Notes under the pieces: generated by a model | Database searches by the model: none | Told to the model about the DNA's origin: nothing | What the model saw: only the letters and a program-made list of their open reading frames with translations | Program-made: the position numbers and the translations under genes | Shown: one piece after another, positions 1 through 5,037 of the stretch | How the letters are laid out: each line of letters begins with the position of its first letter | How positions within the stretch are numbered: the stretch's first letter is position 1 | NCBI GenBank assembly: GCA_900550735.1 | Contig: URTD01000112.1 | Span: 1-6,536 of the forward strand | Source: an uncultured Collinsella sp. | GTDB taxonomy: Bacteria > Actinomycetota > Coriobacteriia > Coriobacteriales > Coriobacteriaceae | Direction of reading: 5' to 3' | DNA: 6,536 nucleotides

Positions 1-866
1 GGCTCAAGATCGTTAAGACACCTTCAGCCAAGTCAAAGATCCGCCGCTATTTTGCCGCCGCGACCAAGGACGACGACGCTGCTGCCGGCCGCGATATACT
101 GGCCAAGGACCTGCGCAAGCGCGGGTATGGCATCTCTACGCCGCGATCCACGCGTGCGCTCAACGCCGTGGCGGAGCAGTTTAACTACAAGCAGCTCGAG
201 GACCTGTTTGCCGCCGTCGGCGCCGGCAAGGTTGCCCCGCGCGCTGTGGGTAACAAGGTCGAGCAAATCTTGGACCCCAAGCCCGAGGAACAGGTCACCA
301 AGGCCGAGGCTATCGCCGAGGTCGTGAAACAGCCGGCCCGCGGCTCCAACCGCAAGCCGCAAAAGCGCGGCAAGAGCGCCAGCAACGGCATTCTCGTCAA
401 GGGCGAGAGCAACAGCGGGCTGCTGGTTCGTCTGGCGCATTGCTGCAATCCGGTGACGGGCGACGATATCGTCGGCTTCATCACGCGCGGCCGTGGCGTT
501 TCGGTGCATCGCGCCAACTGTCCCAACGTCAAGGGTCTTATGGAGCATCCCGAGCGCATGATCGAAGTGGAGTGGGACGGCGCTGCCGACACCCTCTTCC
601 AGGTCGAGATCGTGGTCGAATGCCTGGACCGCATGGGCCTGCTCAAGGATGTCACCATTGCCATTGGCGATGCGGGCGGCAATATCCTTTCTGCCGCCAC
701 GTCGACTAACCGCGAGGGTATTGCAACCCTGCGCTTTATGGTCGAGATCTCGGACGCGAGTGGCCTGGATCCGCTGCTGGCCTCTATCAGCAGCGTTGAC
801 TCGGTCTACGACGCGCGCCGCCTGATGCCCGGCGAGGGTGGAGCCCAGCTTAAGCGCCGCGTTTAG
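1..866 (+). CDS. rel: Rel/SpoT-family (p)ppGpp synthetase/hydrolase, C-terminal part (5' end outside window)
   Basis: This is the regulatory C-terminal half of a bifunctional RelA/SpoT homologue, the enzyme that makes and degrades the alarmone (p)ppGpp in the stringent response. The reading frame is open from the first base; bases 1-2 complete a codon started outside, and 287 residues are visible. They begin with LKIVKTPSAKSKIR, the conserved stretch that follows the TGS domain in Rel proteins. A helical region follows (about visible residues 10-85), then a basic linker. The conserved-cysteine/zinc-finger domain has the HCC triplet at residues 146-148 (bases 438-446) and a further Cys at 173 in HRANCP. 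A C-terminal ACT domain covers about 200-280 (LFQVEIVVECLDRMGLLKDV). The catalytic hydrolase, synthetase and TGS domains lie upstream and cannot be judged. An ATG at 168 is internal, not the start, because the homology continues upstream of it. The family call is secure. Rel versus RelA or SpoT is inferred from the usual single long enzyme in Actinobacteria. Confidence 0.95.
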   Translation, partial: LKIVKTPSAKSKIRRYFAAATKDDDAAAGRDILAKDLRKRGYGISTPRSTRALNAVAEQFNYKQLEDLFAAVGAGKVAPRAVGNKVEQILDPKPEEQVTKAEAIAEVVKQPARGSNRKPQKRGKSASNGILVKGESNSGLLVRLAHCCNPVTGDDIVGFITRGRGVSVHRANCPNVKGLMEHPERMIEVEWDGAADTLFQVEIVVECLDRMGLLKDVTIAIGDAGGNILSAATSTNREGIATLRFMVEISDASGLDPLLASISSVDSVYDARRLMPGEGGAQLKRRV

Positions 867-902
867 TCGCGACGAACGTGCCACATTATCGATATTCGCT
901 AC

Positions 903-930
903 ACTCGAGGCATCGTTCGATGCCTCGAGT
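903..930. repeat. Perfect 13-bp inverted repeat between rel and the MBL-fold gene (terminator or operator)
   Basis: Bases 903-915 and 918-930 are exact reverse complements (ACTCGAGGCATCG against CGATGCCTCGAGT) with only TT between them. The stem could end the rel transcript, but no T-run follows (TCTATAGAG), so it is a poor classical intrinsic terminator. A weak -10-like TACACT at 900-905 overlaps its left edge, with no good -35. If that promoter were real, transcription would start inside the palindrome, which would suit an operator. The sequence does not decide between the two readings. Confidence 0.6.
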
Positions 931-950
931 TCTATAGAGAGGAGAGGGAT

Positions 951-1634
951 ATGAGCGCTGTATCCTTGGATTTAACTCCCAAGGGATCGGTCGAGATCGA
1001 GACGCTTGTAAACGGTCCCATTCAGACCAATAGCTATGCTGTTATTTCGGACAATGAGTGTGTGATTATCGACCCCGCATGGGAAGGCGAGCGCCTGGTG
1101 GAGCATATTCGAGCTAAGCATCCCGGCGTACACATGCTTGGCGCTGTATGCACTCATGGCCATGCCGATCATGTTGGTGGTATTGCCGGCGTGCGAACTA
1201 CCGTTGGCGAGGGCTGTCAGTATGAGCTGTGTGCTAAGGATGTGGCGGTGCCGCATGCGAACATCGAGGAACAGCGAGCTATGTGGGGCATTGAGACGCC
1301 CGACCCTGGGGAGCCGACGCGCCTGCTCGCCGAGGGCGATACTCTCGAGGTGGGAGATATCTGCCTGCAGGTGATCGAGACACCAGGGCATACGCCGGGC
1401 GGGATCGTCTTGTTTGCTGCCACCGAGCAGGGGAACATCGCCTTTGTGGGCGACACGCTTTTCCCGGGCAGCCACGGTCGTACCGATCTTTCCGGCGGTG
1501 ACGAGGCGGCGATTATGCGCTCGCTCTCCAAACTTGCCAAGACGCTTCCGCCCGATACCGTTTGCTTGACGGGCCATGGCGATTCGACCACGATGGCGCG
1601 CGAACTTATGCAGAATCCGTTTATGCAGATGTAG
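951..1634 (+). CDS. Metallo-beta-lactamase-fold hydrolase, glyoxalase II-like
   Basis: A 227-residue single-domain MBL-fold metal hydrolase without signal peptide or membrane segment, so presumably cytosolic. The metal-binding signature is complete: THGHADH places His69, His71, Asp73 and His74; His147 is in ETPGHTPGG; the bridging Asp168 is in FVGDTLF; His209 is in LTGHGD. This pattern and length match the compact YcbL/glyoxalase II-like group, which cleaves thioesters such as hydroxyacyl-glutathione or other thiol adducts; the actual substrate cannot be read from the sequence. The start at 951 is supported by a GGAGAGG site at about 941-947, close upstream. It follows rel by 84 bp. Co-transcription is possible but uncertain because of the intervening palindrome. 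No strong terminator follows; two overlapping weak hairpins lie at the stop codon. The fold call is firm, the substrate open. Confidence 0.93.
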   Translation: MSAVSLDLTPKGSVEIETLVNGPIQTNSYAVISDNECVIIDPAWEGERLVEHIRAKHPGVHMLGAVCTHGHADHVGGIAGVRTTVGEGCQYELCAKDVAVPHANIEEQRAMWGIETPDPGEPTRLLAEGDTLEVGDICLQVIETPGHTPGGIVLFAATEQGNIAFVGDTLFPGSHGRTDLSGGDEAAIMRSLSKLAKTLPPDTVCLTGHGDSTTMARELMQNPFMQM

Positions 1635-1666
1635 GCTCGAAACCGTCTTTCGAACCACGAAGACCG
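1634..1666 (+). other. Two overlapping, mutually exclusive hairpins at the end of the MBL-fold gene
   Basis: Starting in the stop codon, GGCTCGAAA (1634-1642) can pair with TTTCGAACC (1648-1656) with one mismatch. Alternatively, GTCTTTCG (1645-1652) can pair with CGAAGAC (1658-1664) with one bulged T. The two share bases and cannot form together. Neither is followed directly by a T-run; the nearest is TATTTT at about 1681-1686. At best this is a weak transcript end for the MBL-fold gene. Confidence 0.3.
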
Positions 1667-1760
1667 CTCAATCGTCAAGCTATTTTCCCCAGTGGGTCGA
1701 TTCTGTGGGGCAAACGGTCAAAATTTGTCCAATCGGATGGTATTCGTGAACAAACGAACG

Positions 1761-1788
1761 TTTATGCTCGGGTATGTCGTGGTAAAAT
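1761..1788 (+). promoter_or_regulatory. Likely promoter of the aldolase gene (extended -10)
   Basis: TAAAAT at 1783-1788 matches the -10 consensus at five of six bases. It is preceded by TGG at 1780-1782, an extended -10 motif. The -35 region is weak (TTTATG, 1761-1766, 16-bp spacer), which is common with an extended -10. Transcription would start near 1795, giving a short leader of about 34 nt before fba. The rest of the gap from 1667 holds only a weak CCCCA/TGGGG pairing (1687-1691 with 1706-1710). Confidence 0.5.
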
Positions 1789-1828
1789 CTCAGGCGTTAT
1801 CGGAGCAACCTTACAGGAGGTTTCTTTT

Positions 1829-2695
1829 ATGCTCGTCAACGCAGCAGACATGCTCAAGAAGGCCGAGGCCGGCAAGTACGGTCTCGGTGCCTTCAACACC
1901 AACAACCTCGAGTGGACCCTGGCTATTCTCCAGGCCGCCGAGGAGGCCAAGTCTCCGCTGATCCTTCAGTGCACCGCTGGTGCCGCTAAGTGGATGGGCG
2001 GTTTCAAGGTCTGCGCCGACATGGTCAAGGCTGCCGTCGAGGCCACGGGCGTTACCGTTCCCGTCGCCCTTCACCTCGATCACGGTTCTTACGAGGACTG
2101 CTTCAAGTGCATCGAGGCCGGCTTCACGTCCATCATGTATGACGGCTCTCACGAGGAGACCTTCCAGCTTAACCTCGACCGCACCAAGGAGCTCGTTGAG
2201 CTTGCCCACTCCAAGGGCATGTCCATCGAGGCCGAGGTCGGCGGCATCGGCGGCACCGAGGACGGCGTGACCTCCAGCGGCGAGCTCGCTGATCCTGCTG
2301 AGTGCAAGCAGATTGCTGACCTGGGCGTCGACTTCCTCGCCTGCGGTATCGGCAACATCCACGGCGTGTACCCTGCCGACTGGGCTGGCCTTTCCTTCGA
2401 GCGCCTGGGCGAGATTAAGGCTCAGACCGGCGACCTGCCCCTCGTCCTGCACGGTGGCACCGGCATCCCCGAGGATCAGATCAAGAAGGCCATCTCCCTG
2501 GGTATCTCCAAGATCAACGTCAACACCGATCTGCAGCTCGTCTTCGCCAAGGGCGTTCGCGAGTATATCGAGGCTGGCAAGGATCAGCAGGGCAAGGGCT
2601 TTGACCCCCGCAAGCTCCTCAAGCCTGGTCGCGAGAACATCGTTGCCCGCACCAAGGAGCTCATGGAGGAGTTTGGCTCCGTCAACAAGGCGTAA
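1829..2695 (+). CDS. fba: Class II fructose-1,6-bisphosphate aldolase
   Basis: Zinc-dependent class II aldolase that reversibly cleaves fructose-1,6-bisphosphate to dihydroxyacetone phosphate and glyceraldehyde-3-phosphate in glycolysis and gluconeogenesis. The 288-residue length fits the short Fba/GatY-KbaY subgroup. Visible family features are the N-terminal GAFNTNNLEW, the signature VALHLDHG with catalytic Asp84 and zinc ligand His85, SIMYDGSH, the acidic IEAEVGGIGG (Glu134/Glu136), the zinc histidines His178 (GNIHGVYP) and His208 (LVLHGGTG), and the phosphate-binding KINVNTDLQ. The start is fixed by AGGAGG at 1815-1820, 8 nt before ATG 1829. The same frame stays open back to an ATG at 1562, but that stretch overlaps the MBL-fold gene, lacks aldolase homology and would skip this ribosome site. 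The gene is probably monocistronic, with its own promoter and a large hairpin downstream. Codon use is strongly biased to C-ending codons, as for a highly expressed gene. Tagatose-bisphosphate aldolase is a possible alternative substrate class, less likely for a stand-alone gene. Confidence 0.95.
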   Translation: MLVNAADMLKKAEAGKYGLGAFNTNNLEWTLAILQAAEEAKSPLILQCTAGAAKWMGGFKVCADMVKAAVEATGVTVPVALHLDHGSYEDCFKCIEAGFTSIMYDGSHEETFQLNLDRTKELVELAHSKGMSIEAEVGGIGGTEDGVTSSGELADPAECKQIADLGVDFLACGIGNIHGVYPADWAGLSFERLGEIKAQTGDLPLVLHGGTGIPEDQIKKAISLGISKINVNTDLQLVFAKGVREYIEAGKDQQGKGFDPRKLLKPGRENIVARTKELMEEFGSVNKA

Positions 2696-2715
2696 GCGTC
2701 GCTAAACTTCCCACC

Positions 2716-2807
2716 GGAAGCCCCGTCTCCCTACACTGTTTCCTTTGCGCTCACCTGGCTTCGCCAGAAGTCGCGCCAAGGAAACAGTTCCGGGAGACGG
2801 GGCTTCC
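2716..2807 (+). terminator. 92-nt bipartite hairpin after fba (terminator and/or palindromic repeat)
   Basis: An exact 16-bp outer stem (2716-2731 with 2792-2807, GGAAGCCCCGTCTCCC and its complement) is followed, after a 3/3-nt internal loop, by an exact 11-bp stem (2735-2745 with 2778-2788). Next come a 4-bp GCGC stem (2747-2750 with 2773-2776) and an apical CTGGC/GCCAG hairpin (2755-2759 with 2763-2767, loop TTC). That is about 36 base pairs in total. A weak T-rich tail (TTCGTTT) follows. It sits 20 nt after the fba stop, so it very likely ends or stabilises that transcript. It is much longer than a normal intrinsic terminator, which suggests a repeat element. Confidence 0.75.
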
Positions 2808-2841
2808 TTCGTTTAACGCCGCAGGGTTACGAGTCTGAATT
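2755..2841. repeat. Degenerate direct repeat, copy 1 (right half of the long hairpin plus flank)
   Basis: This segment runs from the apical CTGGCTTCGCCAG through the right arm of the long hairpin and on to GGGTTACGAGTCTGAATT. It recurs as copy 2 at 2852-2940, with most bases identical over about 87 positions and only substitutions and one- or two-base indels between them. Only this copy has a matching left arm upstream, so only it can form the full hairpin. Confidence 0.8.
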
Positions 2842-2851
2842 AAGGTGGCTA

Positions 2852-2940
2852 CTGGCTTCGCCAGAAGTCGCGCGACGGAATCAGCTCCGGGGAAACGGGG
2901 CCTCCTTTGTTAACTCGCTACAGGGTTACTGGGCTGAATT
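2852..2940. repeat. Degenerate direct repeat, copy 2 (orphan right half)
   Basis: This is the second copy of the 2755-2841 segment, shifted by 97-99 bp. It keeps the small CTGGC/GCCAG hairpin (2852-2864), CGGGG..ACGGGGC and the terminal CTGAATT, but has diverged and has no left arm before it. It could pair imperfectly with the left arm at 2716-2731. The repeats fill most of the gene-free stretch 2696-3046. The rest (2941-2982) is T-rich and contains no gene I can support. Confidence 0.75.
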
Positions 2941-2982
2941 CATTTTTAGAGGTACCGTTTATCGGTGTTGAGGGTTCCTTTA

Positions 2983-3012
2983 TTGGGGCTTTCTTTTTTA
3001 TCTCGCTACAAT
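2983..3012 (+). promoter_or_regulatory. Likely promoter of the transglutaminase-like gene
   Basis: TACAAT at 3007-3012 is a five-of-six match to the -10 consensus. TTGGGG at 2983-2988 is a partial -35 at 18 bp spacing, with a T-rich spacer (TTTCTTTTTTA). Transcription would begin near 3019, about 28 nt before the preferred start codon. The -10 overlaps the alternative upstream ATG at 3011, which therefore would not be on the mRNA. Confidence 0.5.
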
Positions 3013-3046
3013 GGGCTTCAAGAGTTCTAATGACTTGGAGTTTGGT

Positions 3047-4480
3047 ATGGCTGTTATTAATGTGCTGCCTTCGGATGGGAAGGTCATTGACGAGGGTCCT
3101 GTTGGTTGCTCTGTTGATGTTTGCTGTGATGATTTCCGTCATCTCGATATTGGACTGCCGCCCGAGATTCTTCGTCTCAAGGATGCCGGATATTTGACGC
3201 AGGCTGTTGCGGCTTGTGATCGTCTTTTGGGGCAGAATCCCGATCCCTCGCTTGCTGCCTGCGTTCGTGCCGAGCGGTATCGCATGCTTGAGACGCCGCT
3301 TCATTTTTCGGTGTCGCGCGATCGGGCTATTGCGATGATTCGCGAGGAGTGGCCTGAGTTTACCGAGGAGCAGTTTGACGATCTGATTGACCGTAAGCGT
3401 ATTGACTGGCGCTTTATCGATGGCGAGCTGTTCGTTCTCGACAACTTCCTCGATTCGCTTCGCGTATATCCCAAAGAGGTCCCCGGCATGCGTCCCGATC
3501 CTACGGACGGAATTGCACTGCGCAACGAGATGCTCAAGGAGATGGAGTCACAAAACGGATTGACTCGCGTTATTACGCTTAAGGCGTCCTTGTCTGTCCC
3601 CGGCGCTCTAGAGGGGGAGACCGTTCGCGCTTGGCTTCCCGTAGCCGCCACCTGCCGCCAACAGTCTCAGGTCGAGATTCTCGACATGACGCCGGAGGGT
3701 GCTGTTGCTCCCGCGAACGCTTCGGCGCGTACCGCCTCGTGGTCTTCTTCGAGTGAGCGCTCATTCTCGGTGACTTATCGTTATCACATCGATGCTGCTT
3801 ATTGTGATGTCTACGGTGGCACACTTCCGGTTCATCCGCGTATGGACGCGCCTCTGCCCGAGGATATTTCCGAGGACCGTCCGCACATTGCATTTACGCC
3901 GTATCTGCAGCAGCTGACGGCCAGCGTTGTTGGCGGACTCGAGGATCCGCTCGATCGCGCCCGTGCTATCTATGATTGCCTGACGCAGTATATCGACTAT
4001 CGCTATCAGCCGCCGTACTTGCTTTTGGGATCTATTGCCGATGACTGCGCGCATTCGCTCCGCGGCGATTGCGGCGTTATGGCGCTCACGTTTATCACCA
4101 TGTGCCGTATCGCGGGCGTGCCTGCCCGTTGGCAGAGCGGCCTCTACGTTGCGCCCGATTCGGTGGGGTCGCACGACTGGGCAGAGTTCTATACGCCGCA
4201 GACCGGTTGGCTCAACGCCGACGTGTCATTTGGATCTTCTGCTCGCAGGATGGGGGAGGAGTGGCGCCGCCGTCACTACTTTGGCAATCTCGACCCATGG
4301 CGTATGGTGGCCAACAATCGATTCCAGGCAGAGTTTGAGCCCTCTTTCGACGGCATGCGCGAGGACCCTTACGATAACCAGATGGGTGAGGCTTCGGTCG
4401 ACGGTCGCGGATGCCGTCAGCGCGAGATGCTCCGCACGGTCGAACTCATCGAAATGCTCGAAGTTCCATTTTCGGACTAA
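3047..4480 (+). CDS. Transglutaminase-like domain protein of unknown function
   Basis: A 477-residue protein with a transglutaminase-like (papain-fold) core near its C-terminus. The catalytic triad is visible: Cys342 in RGDCGVMALTFITMCRIAGVPAR, His376 in GSHDWAEFY and Asp392 in LNADVSFG, in the usual order and spacing. Residues 1-170 look mainly helical and acidic, with a repeat-like LKDAGYLTQAVAACDRLL helix pair. Residues about 175-260 (VITLKASLSVPG..VTYRYHI) look beta-rich, as in other bacterial proteins of this group, where such a domain precedes the core. There is no signal peptide or membrane segment, so it is probably cytosolic. Members may be proteases, amidases or crosslinkers; the substrate cannot be inferred. 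ATG 3047 is chosen because TTGGAG (3035-3040) lies 6 nt before it. An in-frame ATG at 3011 lacks a ribosome site and overlaps the -10 box. Codon use at the 5' end is richer in T-ending codons than in fba. No functional partner is adjacent. Confidence 0.85.
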   Translation: MAVINVLPSDGKVIDEGPVGCSVDVCCDDFRHLDIGLPPEILRLKDAGYLTQAVAACDRLLGQNPDPSLAACVRAERYRMLETPLHFSVSRDRAIAMIREEWPEFTEEQFDDLIDRKRIDWRFIDGELFVLDNFLDSLRVYPKEVPGMRPDPTDGIALRNEMLKEMESQNGLTRVITLKASLSVPGALEGETVRAWLPVAATCRQQSQVEILDMTPEGAVAPANASARTASWSSSSERSFSVTYRYHIDAAYCDVYGGTLPVHPRMDAPLPEDISEDRPHIAFTPYLQQLTASVVGGLEDPLDRARAIYDCLTQYIDYRYQPPYLLLGSIADDCAHSLRGDCGVMALTFITMCRIAGVPARWQSGLYVAPDSVGSHDWAEFYTPQTGWLNADVSFGSSARRMGEEWRRRHYFGNLDPWRMVANNRFQAEFEPSFDGMREDPYDNQMGEASVDGRGCRQREMLRTVELIEMLEVPFSD

Positions 4481-4492
4481 TCGGTAGAAAGC

Positions 4493-4503
4493 TGTGATAA
4501 ACT
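4493..4503 (+). promoter_or_regulatory. Possible tRNA-Leu promoter (-10 only)
   Basis: TGATAAACT at 4495-4503 resembles an extended -10 (TGn plus TAAACT) and lies about 17 nt before the mature tRNA 5' end. No convincing -35 is visible. There is no terminator between the upstream protein gene and the tRNA, so read-through from that gene is an alternative source of transcription. Confidence 0.3.
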
Positions 4504-4519
4504 AACTCACGCATTACGT

Positions 4520-4606
4520 GCCCGAGTGGCGGAATTGGCAGACGTAGTGGACTCAAAATCCACCGTTGGCAACAACGTGCGAGTTCGAGTCTCGCCTCGG
4601 GCACCA
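4520..4606 (+). tRNA. tRNA-Leu (anticodon CAA, reads UUG)
   Basis: This is an 87-nt class II tRNA with CCA encoded at 4604-4606. The acceptor stem is GCCCGAG (4520-4526) with CTCGGGC (4596-4602) and discriminator A4603. The anticodon stem is GTGGA/TCCAC (4547-4551, 4559-4563) around loop CTCAAAA, anticodon CAA at 4554-4556. The long variable arm CGTTG-GCAA-CAACG (4564-4577) is typical of leucine tRNAs. The T stem is GCGAG/CTCGC around TTCGAGT (4584-4590). All stems are fully paired, so the gene looks functional. Confidence 0.97.
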
Positions 4607-4655
4607 TACATGCAAATGAGCGTTCGAGGGGGGGGTTGCGGCCCCCTTTTTCGTG
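4584..4655 (+). repeat. Direct repeat copy 1: tRNA-Leu 3' end plus terminator
   Basis: This stretch runs from the first base of the T-loop through the 3' half of the T stem, the acceptor arm, CCA, a 22-nt spacer and the G/C terminator. It recurs at 4771-4839 with two substitutions and a three-G length difference in the G-run. Upstream of base 4584 the two copies are unrelated. Confidence 0.95.
4631..4651 (+). terminator. Intrinsic terminator of tRNA-Leu
   Basis: GGGGG (4631-4635) pairs with CCCCC (4642-4646) around TTGCGG and is followed at once by TTTTT. The G-run is eight bases long here (4628-4635), so the stem can slip. It lies 25 nt after the CCA end. Confidence 0.85.
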
Positions 4656-4770
4656 CCGAACTCGCGTGAGCGCGCGAAGCGTTAAGCAAACAGACCTGTG
4701 GCCTGTTTGTAGCGGAGCGTGGCGAGGGCGCCGCGCGCCCGAAGCCCGGGGCTTCGCGAAGCGAAGGCCC
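4656..4770. other. Palindrome-rich spacer between the two tRNA 3'-end copies
   Basis: This 115-bp GC-rich segment carries a chain of hairpins: CAAACAG (4687-4693) with CTGTTTG (4703-4709), also CC/GG inside; GGGCGC (4726-4731) with GCGCCC (4735-4740); and CGAAGCCC (4740-4747) with GGGCTTCG (4749-4756). GGGCTTCG can alternatively pair with CGAAGGCCC at 4762-4770. No gene or integrase is present. The segment may be a small repeat element or the scar of a rearrangement. Confidence 0.6.
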
Positions 4771-4839
4771 TTCGAGTCTCGCCTCGGGCACCATACATGC
4801 AAGTGAGCGTTCAAGGGGGTTGCGGCCCCCTTTTTCGTG
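4771..4839 (+). repeat. Direct repeat copy 2: partial tRNA-Leu 3' end plus terminator
   Basis: This second copy begins at the T-loop sequence TTCGAGTCTC and keeps the 3' half of the T stem, the acceptor 3' strand, CCA and the terminator. The preceding bases (GAAGGCCC) do not supply the 5' half of a T stem or the rest of a tRNA, so it is a tRNA fragment, not a gene. It resembles the far attachment-site half left by tRNA-targeted integration, or a remnant of a second tRNA gene. Confidence 0.93.
4815..4835 (+). terminator. Second copy of the tRNA terminator
   Basis: GGGGG (4815-4819) pairs with CCCCC (4826-4830) around TTGCGG, followed by TTTTT (4831-4835). It is intact and would insulate the infC leader promoter just downstream from upstream transcription. 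Confidence 0.8.
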
Positions 4840-4846
4840 TACGTAA

Positions 4847-4874
4847 TGTGATAACGCGCTGTACGTGTTATTAT
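4847..4874 (+). promoter_or_regulatory. Likely promoter of the infC-rpmI-rplT operon (extended -10)
   Basis: TATTAT at 4869-4874 with TGT directly before it (4866-4868) is a good extended -10. The -35 is poor (TGTGAT, 4847-4852, 16-bp spacer). Transcription would start near 4881, right after the duplicated terminator. It would give a leader of about 160-175 nt before infC. Confidence 0.5.
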
Positions 4875-4902
4875 TCGCAAGGCGTTGTTCCCGCAATGCC
4901 CT

Positions 4903-4992
4903 AAAGAGGAACCCGAGGGTTCCCACCTTTTGGCGCCAATGAGCAGCTGACTGGTCATACAACTTAGATTCCCTTCCTCAAATCGAGGAAGT
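4903..4992 (+). promoter_or_regulatory. Structured 5' leader of infC: hairpins and candidate antiterminator strands
   Basis: Two stable hairpins are visible. The first is GGAACC-CGAG-GGTTCC (4908-4923), extended by AAAG/CTTT (4903-4906 with 4927-4930). The second is CTTCCTC/GAGGAAG (4973-4979 with 4985-4991). Between them, GGCGC (4932-4936) is complementary to GCGCC at 5020-5024, and AGCAGC (4942-4947) to GTTGCT at 5009-5014 (one G-U). These two pairings nest and overlap the terminator-like stem before infC, so they could act as an antiterminator. In Firmicutes and proteobacteria, operons of this type are repressed by L20 binding leader or intergenic RNA; extending that to this leader is inference. 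Confidence 0.5.
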
Positions 4993-5002
4993 CTATGTGT
5001 AC

Positions 5003-5037
5003 GACCTGGTTGCTGAGAAGCGCCGGGTTATTTTTTT
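5003..5037 (+). terminator. Terminator-like attenuator hairpin just upstream of infC
   Basis: GACCTGG (5003-5009) pairs with CCGGGTT (5023-5029), including G-U pairs, and is followed by A and seven T (5031-5037). Its place inside the operon leader, 20 nt before the start codon of infC, suggests conditional attenuation rather than a plain transcript end. The stem is modest and the 13-nt loop is fairly large, so efficiency is uncertain. Confidence 0.5.

Noticed and set aside
33..884. Long minus-strand frame opposite rel (283 codons)
   Set aside because: It lies opposite a clearly conserved + strand gene in GC-rich DNA, where antisense open frames arise from codon bias; the product has no recognisable domain.
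972..1678. Minus-strand frames of 228 and 153 codons opposite the MBL-fold gene
   Set aside because: They are shadows of a gene with a full set of metal-binding motifs on the + strand; no ribosome site or known domain supports them.
1562..1828. Upstream extension of the aldolase frame to ATG 1562, adding 89 residues
   Set aside because: It overlaps the end of the MBL-fold gene, has no aldolase-like sequence, crosses the promoter region and would bypass the AGGAGG site at 1815-1820.
1811..2452. Minus-strand frame of 213 codons opposite fba
   Set aside because: It is a shadow of a strongly codon-biased gene; its Leu/Gly/Ala/Val-rich product is typical of an antisense artefact.
3011..3046. Upstream ATG 3011 as start of the transglutaminase-like gene
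   Set aside because: It has no ribosome-binding site and overlaps the predicted -10 box, whereas ATG 3047 has TTGGAG at good spacing.
2907..3197. Hydrophobic 96-residue + frame that looks like a small membrane protein
   Set aside because: Its second half lies over the transglutaminase-like gene in another frame, there is no ribosome site, and the hydrophobicity comes from the T-rich promoter region.
4584..4839. CRISPR-like reading of the repeated tRNA end
   Set aside because: There are only two copies, 69-72 bp long, and they are explained by tRNA and terminator sequence; no cas genes or regular spacers are present.
4446..4962. Minus-strand frames across tRNA-Leu with repeated GARGETRTR- and VPEARLE-type peptides
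   Set aside because: These are antisense translations of the tRNA and its 3'-end duplicate, a well-known source of spurious protein annotations; the peptide repeat merely reflects the DNA repeat.
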